64,000 nt of DNA. Origin: Symmachiella macrocystis. GTDB lineage: Bacteria > Planctomycetota > Planctomycetia > Planctomycetales > Planctomycetaceae. Position numbers and translations under genes: made by a program. The notes below the pieces were generated by a model. The model saw only the letters and a program-made list of their open reading frames with translations. It searched no databases and was not told the DNA's origin. Positions within the stretch are counted from its first letter, which is position 1. The number at the start of each line of letters is the position of its first letter. Positions 19,193 to 30,000 of this stretch are shown in pieces. The DNA lies in NCBI RefSeq assembly GCF_007860075.1, contig NZ_SJPP01000002.1, positions 930,001-994,000 of the forward strand, given 5' to 3'.

Positions 19193-22100
19193 TTATCGTT
19201 TTGTGACCGTCTCATCAAAATTCATAATCGTTTCGACCACGACCGTCAGCGCCGCCAATTGAGCGGGGTCTAACGTCTCATCGCTGCGGTGATCGCCAAT
19301 GGCGAGTAGCTTGGCGGCTTGATCGGGATGTTGTTGAAACTCGGCGAGTTGTTCTTCATAGAGTTGCGACAACAATTCCAATTCACGCTCTGCCGCGCGG
19401 CGACTGGTGAGGAGCTGAAAGGCTTGCCCCACTCGATCTTGTAAAGTCGCGTCTTTCTTCTGAAGCATCCGCTCAGCCAAACCGCGTGCCGCTTCGACGT
19501 ATTGCGGGTCGTTGAGCAATACCAACGCTTGCAGCGGGGTGGTCGTGGTTTGCCGTTTGACGGCGCAGACGTCGCGCTTCGCGGCATCAAAGGTGAGCAT
19601 CGCAGGCGGCGGAGAGGTCCGTTTCCAATACGTATACAAACTGCGGCGATGACTCCCCTCCCCTGCGTCACGGGTGTATGTCGCGCTCGATTTTTCTTTC
19701 CACAACCCAGCGGGCTGAAACGGTTTCACGGGGGGCCCGCCAATTTTTTCGACCAACAGTCCGCTCGTGAATAACGCATTATCGCGAATCATCTCCGCCG
19801 AGAGTCGTTGTTGGGGACCGCGGGACAACAGCAGATTTTGCGGATCTTCCCGACGAAGTTCCGGGCGCGTTCGCGAATCTTGCCGGTAGGTTGCTGACAT
19901 CACGATCAGTTTCTGCAAGGCTTTGATGTCCCAGCCGGAGTCGATAAATCGTTTAGCCAACCAGTCCAACAGTTGCGGATGCGTTGGAGCGGCGCCTTGA
20001 TTGCCAAAATCCTCCGGCGTTGTGACAAAACCGTTGCCGAACATCGCTTGCCAGAAACGATTGACCGCCACCCGCGCTGTGAGTGGATGTTGCGGATCGG
20101 TCAGCCAGCGTGCCAGCCCCAAACGGTTGAGCGGTTCGTTTTCCGGGAAGGGCAAGATCGCTTCCGGGACTCCCGGTGTCACCTGCGCCCCAGGCGCATC
20201 ATACGCCCCCCGCTGCAAGAGAAACGTCGCCCGCCGCTGCGGCAGTTCCCGCATGACCATGATTTCAGGAACCGGGTCGATTTGCTGACTTCGCTCCCGG
20301 CGGAGTTTTTGTAACGCGGCAAGTTTCGCGCGATACGGTTCGTCGTGATTGGCCAGGTAATAGGCTAACATTGCCTGCCGCTGCGCGTCGGTCAATTCGT
20401 CGGCAGCGACATCGGAAAGCGCGGCCAATGTTTCTCCGTCATAAATCTCCGCGACTTCCAACAGTGTCAGTGGACGGTTGAAGACTTGAAATTCATCCAC
20501 CAATCCATTCTTAAAACCACGATCCCGAAAACGCTGGCCAATCGTTAGTGTATCCGCACCACCTCCGGTGATTTGCTTGCTCAGCTTATCGCGCACAACT
20601 TCGCATTCCGCGTGTTCACCGTTGACGTAAAGCTTCAGACCAGCGGCGCGGCTGGAGCCATCATAAGCCATCACCACATGCACCCACTCGCCAACCGGCA
20701 TTGGGCTGGTGGCGCGAATTCCAATGGCATTGCCGGGCCAAAAATGGATCAGAGCGGCGCTCAAATGCCCCTCTTTCAACAACAACTGATAACCACGGCT
20801 GCCCGAATCGGTCCAGGCGCGGGACCGATGAAATATTACCGCGCGCTCTTTCACATCGGGGGTCTGCACCCACAGCGCGATCGAAAACGGGTCGTCGCGG
20901 GTAAAATCGCCGCCGAGTTTAAAGGTCACGTTGTTTTCGCCGCTCATTTTCAAAGCATTGCCGATTTTGCCCGGCACGATTTGCGGACCGTCGGAAGTGT
21001 TGCCCGGTTGAGCTGCATCGGCGCGATTGGCGACCTTGTTGTCATCGAAACTTTCCAAAGGAAAATCACCGATCAACCCCGCCACCGTGGTCGGCCGCGG
21101 CCTCTGCGCCAGCCATTCCTGAAATGCGGACTCACGTGCGGCGGCCAGTTCCGCCAATTCGGATTCAGCGGCCTCAACGGCGGCTTGCGTCGTTTCAATG
21201 CGACTGGCCTGCTCGTCAGTCGGTAGCATTTGCGCCGGTGTCGGCACGGCCGACGTGAAGTGCGAATATAGCCCGGATTCATCGATGTTATTGAAGAAGC
21301 CAAACAGCTGATAAAAATTCTTTTGCGTGATTGCATCGTACTTGTGGTCATGGCAGCGGGCACATTGCAGCGTCAGCCCCAAAAAGGCAGTGCCGAAGGT
21401 TTCGACGCGATCGGCGACATACTCCGTACGAAATTCCGCTTCAATGCTGCCCCCTTCGTTCGTTTGCCGATGATGCCGATTGAAAGCAGTCGCCAGAACT
21501 TGGTCGCGGGTCGCATTGGGTAGTAGGTCGCCGGCGATTTGCCACGTAATAAATTGATCGTACGGCAGATTGTTGTTGAAAGCCTCGATCACCCAATCCC
21601 GCCAGGGCCACATCGCACGATAGACGTCCGATTGATAGCCGTAGGTATCGGCGTAGCGGGCGACATCCAACCAATCCACGGCCATTCGCTCACCGTAGCG
21701 TGGTGATGCCAGCAGTCGGTCGACCACCTTTTCATACGCCTCGGCTGAGTCATCGGCCAAAAACGTGTCGATCTCTTCCAACGTGGGAGGCAGGCCGGTT
21801 AAGTCGAACGTCAGTCGGCGAATCAACCGCTCCTTGTTTGCCTCCGCTGCGGAGGCAAGACCTTCGCGTTGCAAACGGGCCAACACAAAGTGATCAATCG
21901 CATTGCGCGGCCAAGTAGAATCGGCCACTTCCGGGATCGTTACCTCTGCTATGGGGAGTAGTGACCAGTGCTTGTCCCAGACCGCACCTTGTTCGATCCA
22001 GCGTTTGATCAGATCAATTTCGCCCTGCGTAAGATCCAAATTCGCATCGGCCGGCGGCATACGCAGCGTTTCGTCATCGCTTGTGATCCGCAAAAAGACT

Positions 22101-22402
22101 TCGCTGTTACTGAGATCGCCCGGCTTGACGACGTGCGTCCCCTCGCCCGCTTCCACGGTCGCCAGCAAGCCCTCGCGGCGATCGAGGCGTAACTCCGCTT
22201 GCCGCTGTTCTTCATCGGGACCATGACAGGTATAACAGCGGTCCGAGAAAATCGGCTTGATGTCACGATTGAAATCGACCGGTTCCGCCGCATCGTCCGC
22301 GCGGAGTTGCGTCGCACACCCCAACAGCAAGGCGATCATCCACAGCAAAATCGACGCTCCGCACACCCGGCGCCGCAGCCATTGCTTCGTCCACACAGCC
22401 AT
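19193..22402 (-). CDS. PSCyt1/DUF1549/DUF1553 (PSD1) cytochrome protein with LamG-like domain
   Basis: About 1,069 residues from the ATG at 22402 (a GTG lies at 22417). Order: signal with a lipobox-like LLGC; planctomycete cytochrome c domain with CYTCH (~residues 56-60); DUF1549 (DLTGLPPTLEEIDTFLAD; DWLDVARYADTYGYQSD); a LamG/concanavalin-like domain around 490-640 (NALKMSGENNVTFKLGGDF; GLKLYVNGEHAECE); then DUF1553 (LGLARWLTDPQHPLTARVAVN; TTTTPLQALVLLNDPQYVEAAR). The combination is almost confined to planctomycetes and relatives and is proposed to couple polymer handling with redox chemistry. It precedes DUF1501. Confidence 0.96.
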   Translation of the reverse strand: MAVWTKQWLRRRVCGASILLWMIALLLGCATQLRADDAAEPVDFNRDIKPIFSDRCYTCHGPDEEQRQAELRLDRREGLLATVEAGEGTHVVKPGDLSNSEVFLRITSDDETLRMPPADANLDLTQGEIDLIKRWIEQGAVWDKHWSLLPIAEVTIPEVADSTWPRNAIDHFVLARLQREGLASAAEANKERLIRRLTFDLTGLPPTLEEIDTFLADDSAEAYEKVVDRLLASPRYGERMAVDWLDVARYADTYGYQSDVYRAMWPWRDWVIEAFNNNLPYDQFITWQIAGDLLPNATRDQVLATAFNRHHRQTNEGGSIEAEFRTEYVADRVETFGTAFLGLTLQCARCHDHKYDAITQKNFYQLFGFFNNIDESGLYSHFTSAVPTPAQMLPTDEQASRIETTQAAVEAAESELAELAAARESAFQEWLAQRPRPTTVAGLIGDFPLESFDDNKVANRADAAQPGNTSDGPQIVPGKIGNALKMSGENNVTFKLGGDFTRDDPFSIALWVQTPDVKERAVIFHRSRAWTDSGSRGYQLLLKEGHLSAALIHFWPGNAIGIRATSPMPVGEWVHVVMAYDGSSRAAGLKLYVNGEHAECEVVRDKLSKQITGGGADTLTIGQRFRDRGFKNGLVDEFQVFNRPLTLLEVAEIYDGETLAALSDVAADELTDAQRQAMLAYYLANHDEPYRAKLAALQKLRRERSQQIDPVPEIMVMRELPQRRATFLLQRGAYDAPGAQVTPGVPEAILPFPENEPLNRLGLARWLTDPQHPLTARVAVNRFWQAMFGNGFVTTPEDFGNQGAAPTHPQLLDWLAKRFIDSGWDIKALQKLIVMSATYRQDSRTRPELRREDPQNLLLSRGPQQRLSAEMIRDNALFTSGLLVEKIGGPPVKPFQPAGLWKEKSSATYTRDAGEGSHRRSLYTYWKRTSPPPAMLTFDAAKRDVCAVKRQTTTTPLQALVLLNDPQYVEAARGLAERMLQKKDATLQDRVGQAFQLLTSRRAAERELELLSQLYEEQLAEFQQHPDQAAKLLAIGDHRSDETLDPAQLAALTVVVETIMNFDETVTKR

Positions 22403-22591
22403 CCCACGTCCATCCACTCACGCATTCCGGCAGCGCCTACCAGGATCGCCAAGTCGGCCGCTGCCGCTGAAAATGTCATGTACTATCATACACGCATTTC
22501 TCAAAATCTGCGCGGTTTTAGAGGGATGTGCCGTGATTTCGTTGACTTGCCGCACCGGTTTTTTGTCCGAGCAAGCAACTCAAACAAACTC

Positions 22592-23512
22592 TTAAGTGGC
22601 ACCGTTGTTGCTGGAAATGTTGGCCAATTCCAATTCCATAAACACGCGGATCAGCCGCTCCAGTGATTGCGGGCGGCGGACCGGTTGTTTGGCCAACATG
22701 GCGGCGACCAATTCTTCCAACTCACGCGGCACATCGGCGGCGAAATTCCGGACCTTAGGCGGCGTTGCCCCAAGCTGGCTCCGCAACAGGTCGCCCGGCT
22801 GCTGTGCCTGAAACGGCAACCGGCCGGTCAGCATTTGAAACAACGTTACGCCCAAGCTGTAGATATCGCGAGCGACTCCCCAACTCGGCTCCGCTGAAAG
22901 AGCTTCGGGCGCCAAATACTCCGGTGTGCCGGTCAGGATGTCGACCGTGGGAATTTGATCAGCGTCGATTTTTCGACAGCGGCGAGCGAACCCCAAGTCC
23001 AGCAACTTCAAACTTCCATCCGCCGCAAGCAGCAAGTTGGCCGGTTTAATGTCACCGTGGGTGTAACCAGCCTGACGCAGACATTCCAAACCCTCGGCGC
23101 ATTGGCGGGCAATCCACAGAGCATCGATGTAAGCTAATTTTCCCCGCTTGTGCAGCACGCTCTCCAGGATCTCTCCATCCAACCATTCCATCAGCAGATA
23201 GGGAGGCGAACTCTCGAGATCGGCCGCAAATACCTTGACCACGTACCGGCTATTCACCGCCGCGCCCACTTCGGCTTCGTTTTCTAACAGTCGTTGCGTG
23301 ACCGTATAGTCCGCCCAGTCCGCTCGCAACATTTTCAGCGCAAACATTTCACCGGAATCGCGATGCGTCACCCGCCACACATCGGCCATCGCCCCTCCGC
23401 CGAGAAATTCCATCGGCACAAATTCTTCCGGCAGCAAGTCCGCTGCGCTTGCGCGACGCTCATCCGGCCTAGCCGTGCCCTTGCCTGCCCTGGAATTTAC
23501 AGTAGAAGCCAT
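22592..23512 (-). CDS. Serine/threonine protein kinase, non-RD type
   Basis: A 306-residue kinase from the ATG at 23512. The G-loop is LGGGAMADVW (~37-46), with the VAIK-equivalent lysine in FALKML (K60). The catalytic loop is HGDIKPANLL (Asp154, with Gly in place of Arg, so non-RD). DLG replaces DFG at Asp172, and GTPEYLAPEAL is the APE motif. All catalytic residues are present, so it is probably active. There is no transmembrane or sensor domain, unlike many planctomycete kinases, so it is a soluble stand-alone catalytic domain. Substrate unknown; no operon partner is evident. Confidence 0.93.
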   Translation of the reverse strand: MASTVNSRAGKGTARPDERRASAADLLPEEFVPMEFLGGGAMADVWRVTHRDSGEMFALKMLRADWADYTVTQRLLENEAEVGAAVNSRYVVKVFAADLESSPPYLLMEWLDGEILESVLHKRGKLAYIDALWIARQCAEGLECLRQAGYTHGDIKPANLLLAADGSLKLLDLGFARRCRKIDADQIPTVDILTGTPEYLAPEALSAEPSWGVARDIYSLGVTLFQMLTGRLPFQAQQPGDLLRSQLGATPPKVRNFAADVPRELEELVAAMLAKQPVRRPQSLERLIRVFMELELANISSNNGAT

Positions 23513-23701
23513 ACAAAACCCGATTGAAATGACGAACGGACTTAAGATCGGAACGGATTGGCCCAATCCGCCGTTTTGAGAGAACAGTGCTGGCAGTCAC
23601 ACCAAAGGTGACCAACAACGCCCGCTTGTTTCCTTATCGGTCCCGAAGAGGCTATGGGATAAGCGGGTTGGGGCGATTTTTACCAGGCAGCCGCACCTAC
23701 G

Positions 23702-23734
23702 AAAAAAGCCGCGACCCTGCGGCCACGGCTTTTT
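23702..23734 (-). terminator. Intrinsic terminator (can act on both strands)
   Basis: AAAAAGCCG (23703-23711) pairs with CGGCTTTTT (23726-23734), with A- and T-runs at both ends. It lies 36 bp downstream of the large minus-strand gene and upstream of the kinase, so it should end the former transcript. Confidence 0.82.
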
Positions 23735-23769
23735 CGTATTTCCTGGTTCACGTCGACATGTCAAAACCA

Positions 23770-25971
23770 TCAATCGACTTCAATCGTGACCCAACCGTCG
23801 AGCGCCTCGATATTTGAGATGTTCAACGGAACTTGTTTGTCCTCAAACTGAACGTCGCGTTGTCGCTTCACCGTCCGTGGAGGTGTCGCCCGTTGGAAAA
23901 TCCCCCGCATCGCGGAAGCGAAACCGAGTTGTTTCAACCGGCTGTCGGGTGATTCGACCGGCACGACACGAATACCACCTTCGCGTTCGATCTGAATCGC
24001 ATCTCCGTCGACGGTAAATTTGACTTCGATGGTAATTTCCTGGGTCGGAATGTCATCGTCGTCCTCACGTTGGATACCCGCACGAATACGGATGATCAAC
24101 AGATTATTGCTGACCTGAACACGAATCGGATCCTGGTCGGCGAAGATCAACGTCGCCGGTCCGCTCTCGTCTTCTTCGTAGTCGTCCTCACCTTTTTCAG
24201 GTTCGGGGAATTTGAAGTCGTCTCCCAACAGCTTTTTGAGACGCGTTTCGAACAAGATTTTCAACTCGTCTTCGTTCATCGTCTTGCCGGCCAAATCCAT
24301 GCGATCCACGCTGTTATTGATCCACGTTTCGTGGACTTGAACCAGCGCGCCGTTGGCCGGTGCAGAGACGGCGTAGGGAGATCCAGCCCCCAATTCACCC
24401 GATCCCATCAATCGTGCTTCGACGGTGACATCGTCTTCAGTCGTACGAAACGACTTGGCGTCAGGGAATAATCCCAATTCGCGAAGTGGTTTGTCGACAT
24501 TTTCATCCATGTCGGCATTGGCCGCCACGAAACGCGCGTCAGTTTCGTCATTCAATCGCGGCAGCACTCGACTGCTCACGCGTCCCCGGGCAATAGCTTC
24601 GGATTGCCCTTTTCGCTTCTGAGCTTCACCGACGGCAATGTTGTCGGCAATACCCCCGAAAATCGGGATTCCGCTGAAGTTGGTGCTGGCACCGACAGTT
24701 TGGTTGTTGGCGTTGACCGCAATATCAGCGTTTTCGGTGTAAAACAGATCACCATCGAAGAGCACCGGCTTATTCGCCCAGAAGTAATGCGTACCGTGCG
24801 TAAAGATTGTCGCTTGATCGGTCACACCCTGCGTGTTGGAGTTGATGCGTCCAGCGAGTTTGATGTTGAACCGCACTCGGTTCGGGTCCGGTTTAAAATC
24901 AAACGAGACATCCGTCGCTGTCACTTGGCTACCGCTGACCTGAGCCCCCAAGATGAAGTCCCGTACCGGGCCATTTTCCTGACGCGCTTCGGCCACGAAT
25001 TTATTGACGAATGCCTCAGAGGCGATCACGCGGACATTGAAATTGAAGTAGTTCGCCCGTAGCGCCTCTTCGATCCGTGCGCCACCGTCAATCGTACCGG
25101 CCCGCAAACGGTTGTGTGCTTCGCGGATTTTTGCCGAGGCCACAGAATCGGGTTGGGCTTCGAAGGCGTCCAGACTTTGAAACAATGCCAGCAGGTCGTC
25201 GCCCGTGCTATCAGCATTCGCAGTCGTGTTGGGATTGGCAGAGTACTCGACATAGTTCTCCGCAGCAGCTTTGAGAGACTGGAATTTACCGCCGCTAACA
25301 AAATCGCGAACGGTGGCATCCTCGCTCGCTTCGGCGGTGGCAAACCGTTTGCCCACGTCGGCCAAAACCGTCGCAGCCTCCGGGCCGCCTGCTTTTAGCG
25401 AAGTACGAATCTTGGGAGCATCCAAGTAGACCAACCAGCTCTCACCGTTTTTGATTTCTTTGAGTTGTGTTGCCAAAGCGTTCAGCGCTGAGGTTACACT
25501 TTTCCCCAAACTGTCCAACCGAGCCGTACGGGCTTCCGGTGTCAGTTCTAAGGTATCCAACGCCGCATCAATGATGCTTAACCGTCGGCCAAGTTGCCCA
25601 TACAAATTGCGGAGCGGCGCCTCGATCGAACGGTAGGCGGGATCCGCCAAAGCCTGTTTGATCACAGCCATCCGACTGTTGAGCGTCTTGACATGCTGCC
25701 GCAACGCAGCGGTGTCTCCTTTGTCCGCGGCATACAGTGCCGCGATTTCGGCCCCGACCTCATCCGACCATTGTTTCCAATTGTTATCCAATGGAACGAG
25801 CGCGGCTTGAAGTTCGTCGGGAACCTCAGCCGGAGTTGAGGTTTCATCCTGTGCCACCAAACTGACGGTCGCACAAACGCCGAGAATCGCGATCCCGGCT
25901 GTGGCCAAAATGAATGTTCGCGGAATGGAACGTGAATGGCCGTGTGAAATCTGATCAGAAGGTTTCTTCAT
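23770..25971 (-). CDS. Large exported protein of unknown function
   Basis: From the ATG at 25971, 733 residues. There is a signal-like N-terminus (FILATAGIAILGVCATVSLV). An alpha-helical region (DELQAALVPLDNNWKQWSDE onward) is followed by a beta-rich C-terminal half with ITIEVKFTVDGDAIQIEREG and a conserved-looking NISNIEALDGWVTIEVD end. The middle contains a repeat-like segment with FKPDPNRVRFNIKLAGRINS. I recognise no catalytic motif. It is a single-gene unit ended by its own terminator. The exported nature is visible; the function is not. Confidence 0.72.
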   Translation of the reverse strand: MKKPSDQISHGHSRSIPRTFILATAGIAILGVCATVSLVAQDETSTPAEVPDELQAALVPLDNNWKQWSDEVGAEIAALYAADKGDTAALRQHVKTLNSRMAVIKQALADPAYRSIEAPLRNLYGQLGRRLSIIDAALDTLELTPEARTARLDSLGKSVTSALNALATQLKEIKNGESWLVYLDAPKIRTSLKAGGPEAATVLADVGKRFATAEASEDATVRDFVSGGKFQSLKAAAENYVEYSANPNTTANADSTGDDLLALFQSLDAFEAQPDSVASAKIREAHNRLRAGTIDGGARIEEALRANYFNFNVRVIASEAFVNKFVAEARQENGPVRDFILGAQVSGSQVTATDVSFDFKPDPNRVRFNIKLAGRINSNTQGVTDQATIFTHGTHYFWANKPVLFDGDLFYTENADIAVNANNQTVGASTNFSGIPIFGGIADNIAVGEAQKRKGQSEAIARGRVSSRVLPRLNDETDARFVAANADMDENVDKPLRELGLFPDAKSFRTTEDDVTVEARLMGSGELGAGSPYAVSAPANGALVQVHETWINNSVDRMDLAGKTMNEDELKILFETRLKKLLGDDFKFPEPEKGEDDYEEDESGPATLIFADQDPIRVQVSNNLLIIRIRAGIQREDDDDIPTQEITIEVKFTVDGDAIQIEREGGIRVVPVESPDSRLKQLGFASAMRGIFQRATPPRTVKRQRDVQFEDKQVPLNISNIEALDGWVTIEVD

Positions 25972-26914
25972 AGTGCTTGACTCCGTTAAAAGCATCGGGC
26001 TGAACCCGTCGGCCCCGTCATACATGACTGAGTGACTGAATGGATTGCATAGATGGAAAATTCACGACTGCCGATGGCAAAAATAAAACGTAATCATCGT
26101 CAGTTTGAAATTCAATGTGTCGCGCAGCATCGGCTGGAATCGACGTTTTGAGACGGCCACCGTTCTTTAATGGCAAAACCGTGCAATCGTCCTCGTTTCA
26201 GTCATAGAGGCTTTTGTGATCTCAATTGTCAACAACCTTGTCGACATCAATCACCCACATGCTGAATCGACCAGCCTTTACGAGGGTTTCCACGAGATCC
26301 CCTTCGAGCGGTTCATCTCGTCGGAAACGGTATCGGTGGTGACAAAAAAAACGATTACTCGCCCTGTCTGCGCCCAAAAGCACCTGCAGGGCCATCCCGT
26401 CGTGGGATCGGACTCCCCCATCCTGGGAAAAGTCTTCACACAGTATTGGCCACACGGTTAAGAACGAGCAACATGACTTAGACACCACAACCTACCGTAG
26501 CGCAACTGTTCCTCCCTTAACGCGTGCTTTGCCGTATCGCCAGCAAACCAGTACATTTTATTCATCCTCGCTAGCACGCGCAGTGTAGTTCACCGCATCA
26601 ACCGATTCAATCGTCCAACTTAGCATCTGTTGCCAAATCGCAAAATAATCGCGAAGCAGATCCTTTCCGCGAACGGACCGTCCGGGGCTTTTATAGCGAA
26701 GCGACGCAACCGAATCGTGCAAGCATAGCAAGAGCGGCCGCTTGCTCTGAGCAATCGACGAGCCAGGCTTTTAGATTCGCTCATCCGGTGAAGGATTGTG
26801 GACCTAAAGAAAAACTTACGCGCATGGAACCCTGCTCAAATTGCTACAATACCCGCGACTGGCGACGGAGGCAGCCAGCAAAAAACGTCGAATGGAAACG
26901 GAAAAGGTTAACCC
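25972..26914. other. Long intergenic region without recognised gene
   Basis: About 940 bp between divergent genes. I find no credible coding frame, RNA gene or repeat. It contains the two divergent upstream regions, but I could not assign a convincing promoter. Confidence 0.5.
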
Positions 26915-27664
26915 ATGCCAATCGTTCACGACACCTTTCGCGATCTGCTGGGACTGGTTGGATTTGCTCTAAAGACTTTCGCGTGGGCGGCGTTGTTAAC
27001 CGCAGTAGGCTACGGCTTGTTGATGGCCCTCTTCGCTTATTACCTGGCCGATGACGGCTCGATCCTTCCCGGCATCATCGCCGTGGTCTTGTCACTGGTG
27101 GTGACGACGGGATTCGCCGTTTTTGTAGCAGTGCGTCTGACAATCGCGCGAACGTTTTACCGGGCCGCGAAACAATTTGGTATCGGACGGAAAATCTTCA
27201 ACAGCCTTTTCGACATCATGTTGGGCATCACAGACGAGAACCCCGCCGGCAACTCCGCCATGACACAAGCCTTGCACGGAGTCAGCCGCGATGAATTAAA
27301 AAGCCGCCTAACTGCCGCCGGGGAACAGTTGCTCCGCAGCGAACGTATCGAATCCGCTCTCCCCAGCTTAGTTCGCTGGTTGATGCGAAAAATCCAAGCT
27401 GCGATCATCTGGACTGTGGTCAAGGTGGTGATCATTCAAGCCGCCCTCATCAGTGACGGCCCTGAAATCGATCTCATTGAAATCCGCGACAAACTAACCA
27501 ACGTCATCGACGATCAAATCGTCGGATTGATTCGCAGAAATGCCCCCCGCACGATCATGAGTGTTGGCGCCGCAGTGACACTCGGCATCTGGTTAATGGC
27601 CAGTGGCATACACAACGTTGCCACATGGTGGGCCACTGCGGATTTTTCTGTTACAGTCCCTTAA
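26915..27664 (+). CDS. Membrane protein of unknown function
   Basis: A 249-residue protein with two hydrophobic helices near the N-terminus (WAALLTAVGYGLLMALFAYY; GIIAVVLSLVVTTGFAVFV), a soluble middle (FGIGRKIFNSLFDIMLGITD), and a third helix near the C-terminus (ITLGIWLMASG-like stretch). The start has GGAAAAGG upstream. It is followed after 42 bp by the sulfatase on the same strand, so the two may be co-transcribed. No family recognised. Confidence 0.8.
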   Translation: MPIVHDTFRDLLGLVGFALKTFAWAALLTAVGYGLLMALFAYYLADDGSILPGIIAVVLSLVVTTGFAVFVAVRLTIARTFYRAAKQFGIGRKIFNSLFDIMLGITDENPAGNSAMTQALHGVSRDELKSRLTAAGEQLLRSERIESALPSLVRWLMRKIQAAIIWTVVKVVIIQAALISDGPEIDLIEIRDKLTNVIDDQIVGLIRRNAPRTIMSVGAAVTLGIWLMASGIHNVATWWATADFSVTVP

Positions 27665-27706
27665 TCGACTTCTTGACGACGAAATAAGAACGGAGCAGAC
27701 TCGATC

Positions 27707-29167
27707 ATGCACACATGTCGCAATTGGTTAACATCCTTGGTCTCCATGCTACTAGTATTGACCTTCACCGAGGTTGTACTTGCCGCGGATGCGCCCCGCG
27801 ATCGCCCAAACGTGCTCTTCATCGCCGTCGATGACATGCGTGTCGAACTGGGCTGTTACGGCAATGCTCCCGTGAAATCGCCCAACATTGACCGGTTGGC
27901 ACAACGCGGCTTGCTGTTCGAACGGGCCTATTGCCAACAGGCGCTCTGCAATCCCTCGCGGGCATCACTGCTGACCGGGTTGCGGCCCGATACGCTGCAA
28001 GTGACCGACCTGCCCACGCATTTCCGCCAAAACCATCCCGACATCGTCACGTTGCCGCAGCTGTTTAAAAACAACGGCTACCACGCGCGGGACGTCGGCA
28101 AAATTTTTCACAATTGGCGGCAGGATGACTACAAAGGTGACCCCGATTCTTGGAGCGTTCCAGCGGTCATGCACTATGCGTCGCACGGTATGGACAAGGC
28201 AAAGGTCGAAGGGGACCTCCCCCCCGATACGGCCGGCGTCCCTCGCGCCGAGAACCGCGACGTTCCCGACGAAGCTTACTTCGACGGCCGTGTCGCCAAT
28301 CTAGCGGTCGAAGCGCTGCAGGAACTGAAAGACGAACCCTTTTTCCTCGCCGTCGGTTTCTGGAAACCCCATCTGCCGTTCAATCCACCCAAAAAATACT
28401 GGGACATGTACGACTTCAGCGACATTTCGCTGCCGATCAACCCCGACGCCCCCCGTGACGTCCCGGCGATTGCCATGCACGATGGCCGCGAATTGCTGCG
28501 AGGATTCGACAGCGCCGTGAAGGATGAACAAACCCGCAAGTTGCGACACGGTTATTATGCAGCCATCAGTTATGTCGATGCGCAAATCGGCAAGGTGCTC
28601 GACGAATTGGACCGTTTGGGACTGCGCGAAAAAACGATCGTCGTGTTTTGGTCCGACCACGGTTTTCATCTGGGCGAACACGACCTATGGGGCAAGACCT
28701 CCAACTTCGAACTCGACGCCCACGTGCCGCTGATCATCTCCTTGCCCGAGCAAAAAACCGCCGGCGAGCGCACCGAGGCTTTAGTCGAATTGTTGGACCT
28801 GTATCCCACCCTAGCCCAACTGTGCGAACTCCCAGCTCCCAACAACCTGGAAGGCATAAGCCTCAAACCACTGCTCGACGGCACAGCAACTACCGTCAAA
28901 CCAGCCACCTACACCCAACACCCCCGCCCTGCCTACACCCGCGGCAAGCCCCCCAAAATCATGGGCTACTCCGTCCGCAACAACCGGTACCGCTACACCG
29001 AATGGCGAGACTTCAACACCGGAAAAGTCACCGCACGGGAACTGTACGATCACGTAGAAGACCCACGAGAAACAATCAACCTCGCCGGCAACCCCAAGCA
29101 AGCGGAGACAGTAAAAACCATGGCCACCCAACTGGCCAACGTCATCCACCCACCGGCCGCCGACTAA
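27707..29167 (+). CDS. Sulfatase (iduronate-2-sulfatase type)
   Basis: A 486-residue arylsulfatase-family enzyme with a signal peptide ending in VLAADAP. Metal-site aspartates lie in VLFIAVDDM (42-43). The catalytic cysteine, converted to formylglycine, lies in [11 protein letters not shown] (C81, C-x-P-S-R). [16 protein letters not shown] and [17 protein letters not shown] fit the iduronate-2-sulfatase subfamily. It removes sulfate esters from sulfated polysaccharides in the periplasm or outside the cell, and the formylglycine-generating enzyme must be encoded elsewhere. ATG at 27707 with GGAG upstream. Confidence 0.95.
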   Translation: MHTCRNWLTSLVSMLLVLTFTEVVLAADAPRDRPNVLFIAVDDMRVELGCYGNAPVKSPNIDRLAQRGLLFERAYCQQALCNPSRASLLTGLRPDTLQVTDLPTHFRQNHPDIVTLPQLFKNNGYHARDVGKIFHNWRQDDYKGDPDSWSVPAVMHYASHGMDKAKVEGDLPPDTAGVPRAENRDVPDEAYFDGRVANLAVEALQELKDEPFFLAVGFWKPHLPFNPPKKYWDMYDFSDISLPINPDAPRDVPAIAMHDGRELLRGFDSAVKDEQTRKLRHGYYAAISYVDAQIGKVLDELDRLGLREKTIVVFWSDHGFHLGEHDLWGKTSNFELDAHVPLIISLPEQKTAGERTEALVELLDLYPTLAQLCELPAPNNLEGISLKPLLDGTATTVKPATYTQHPRPAYTRGKPPKIMGYSVRNNRYRYTEWRDFNTGKVTARELYDHVEDPRETINLAGNPKQAETVKTMATQLANVIHPPAAD

Positions 29168-29307
29168 AATCCAAAACCGACCGCTTGCGGTCGTACACAG
29201 CGAGCCATGCCCAAAACGCCGGTATCAACGACGAGCGTTGAGGAATCGGACGTGGAGGTCGCAGCGAACCATTTAGCCATAGAATTTCAGTCAAAAGCCT
29301 GAAGATA

Positions 29308-30000
29308 ATGCGATTCATATCTGGATTCTTGTCCATAATGACTTCGATGATTATCGGCTGCGGCGCTACTGCGGGAGGTGTGAATATTTGGACGGCTGTC
29401 GAACAAAACGACCCTGTCGCGATTAAGGCGTACTCCGACGCGGGTGGATCACTTGACGCTCGTAGTTGGGATGGGAGCACACCCTTGATTGTCGCAATAG
29501 ACCTAGAAAAACGAGATAGTTTCAAGGCACTCTTGGAGCACGGCGCTGATCCGGACATTATCACGAGTGGAAACCGATGTGCGACACACTTAGCGGCGCT
29601 AAAAGACGGCACGTATTGGCTGAAGACCGCCCTAGATTTAGGCGCGGATCCCAACTTAGAAATTATGATTGATGATCGATTTCGTTCTGGCACACCATTT
29701 CGTTATGCGATCAGTAACAGCTCACTTGAGAACGTAAGGTTGCTAGTCGAACACGGTGTCGACATCGATAAGACTGATAGTGTGGGGCGCCATCCAATTG
29801 CACAGGCAGCGGCGCAAAACGATTTTGAGGTCGTCCTATACCTCTTGAATCAGGGAGCCGATTACAAGAATGCTCGCCGTGGAAATAGGGCTTTTATCGA
29901 GATCATAGAACAGAAGTGGAGGGATCGAAGCGATTACAGGAAAACCGAAATTCGTAAACAAGTTGAGACCGTCCATGCTTGGCTGAAGGAGCACGACTAA
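29308..30000 (+). CDS. Ankyrin-repeat lipoprotein
   Basis: A 230-residue protein. The signal (FISGFLSIMTSMIIGC) has a lipobox with cysteine 18, so it is probably a lipid-anchored envelope protein. Ankyrin repeats follow: DGSTPLIVAIDLEKRDSFKA, ALLEHGADPDII, VRLLVEHGVDIDKTDSVGRH, YLLNQGADYKNA. Ankyrin lipoproteins sometimes act as immunity or adaptor proteins. It is AT-richer than its neighbours, and the nearby repeat-flanked toxin-antitoxin pair also suggests an accessory region. Confidence 0.88.
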   Translation: MRFISGFLSIMTSMIIGCGATAGGVNIWTAVEQNDPVAIKAYSDAGGSLDARSWDGSTPLIVAIDLEKRDSFKALLEHGADPDIITSGNRCATHLAALKDGTYWLKTALDLGADPNLEIMIDDRFRSGTPFRYAISNSSLENVRLLVEHGVDIDKTDSVGRHPIAQAAAQNDFEVVLYLLNQGADYKNARRGNRAFIEIIEQKWRDRSDYRKTEIRKQVETVHAWLKEHD

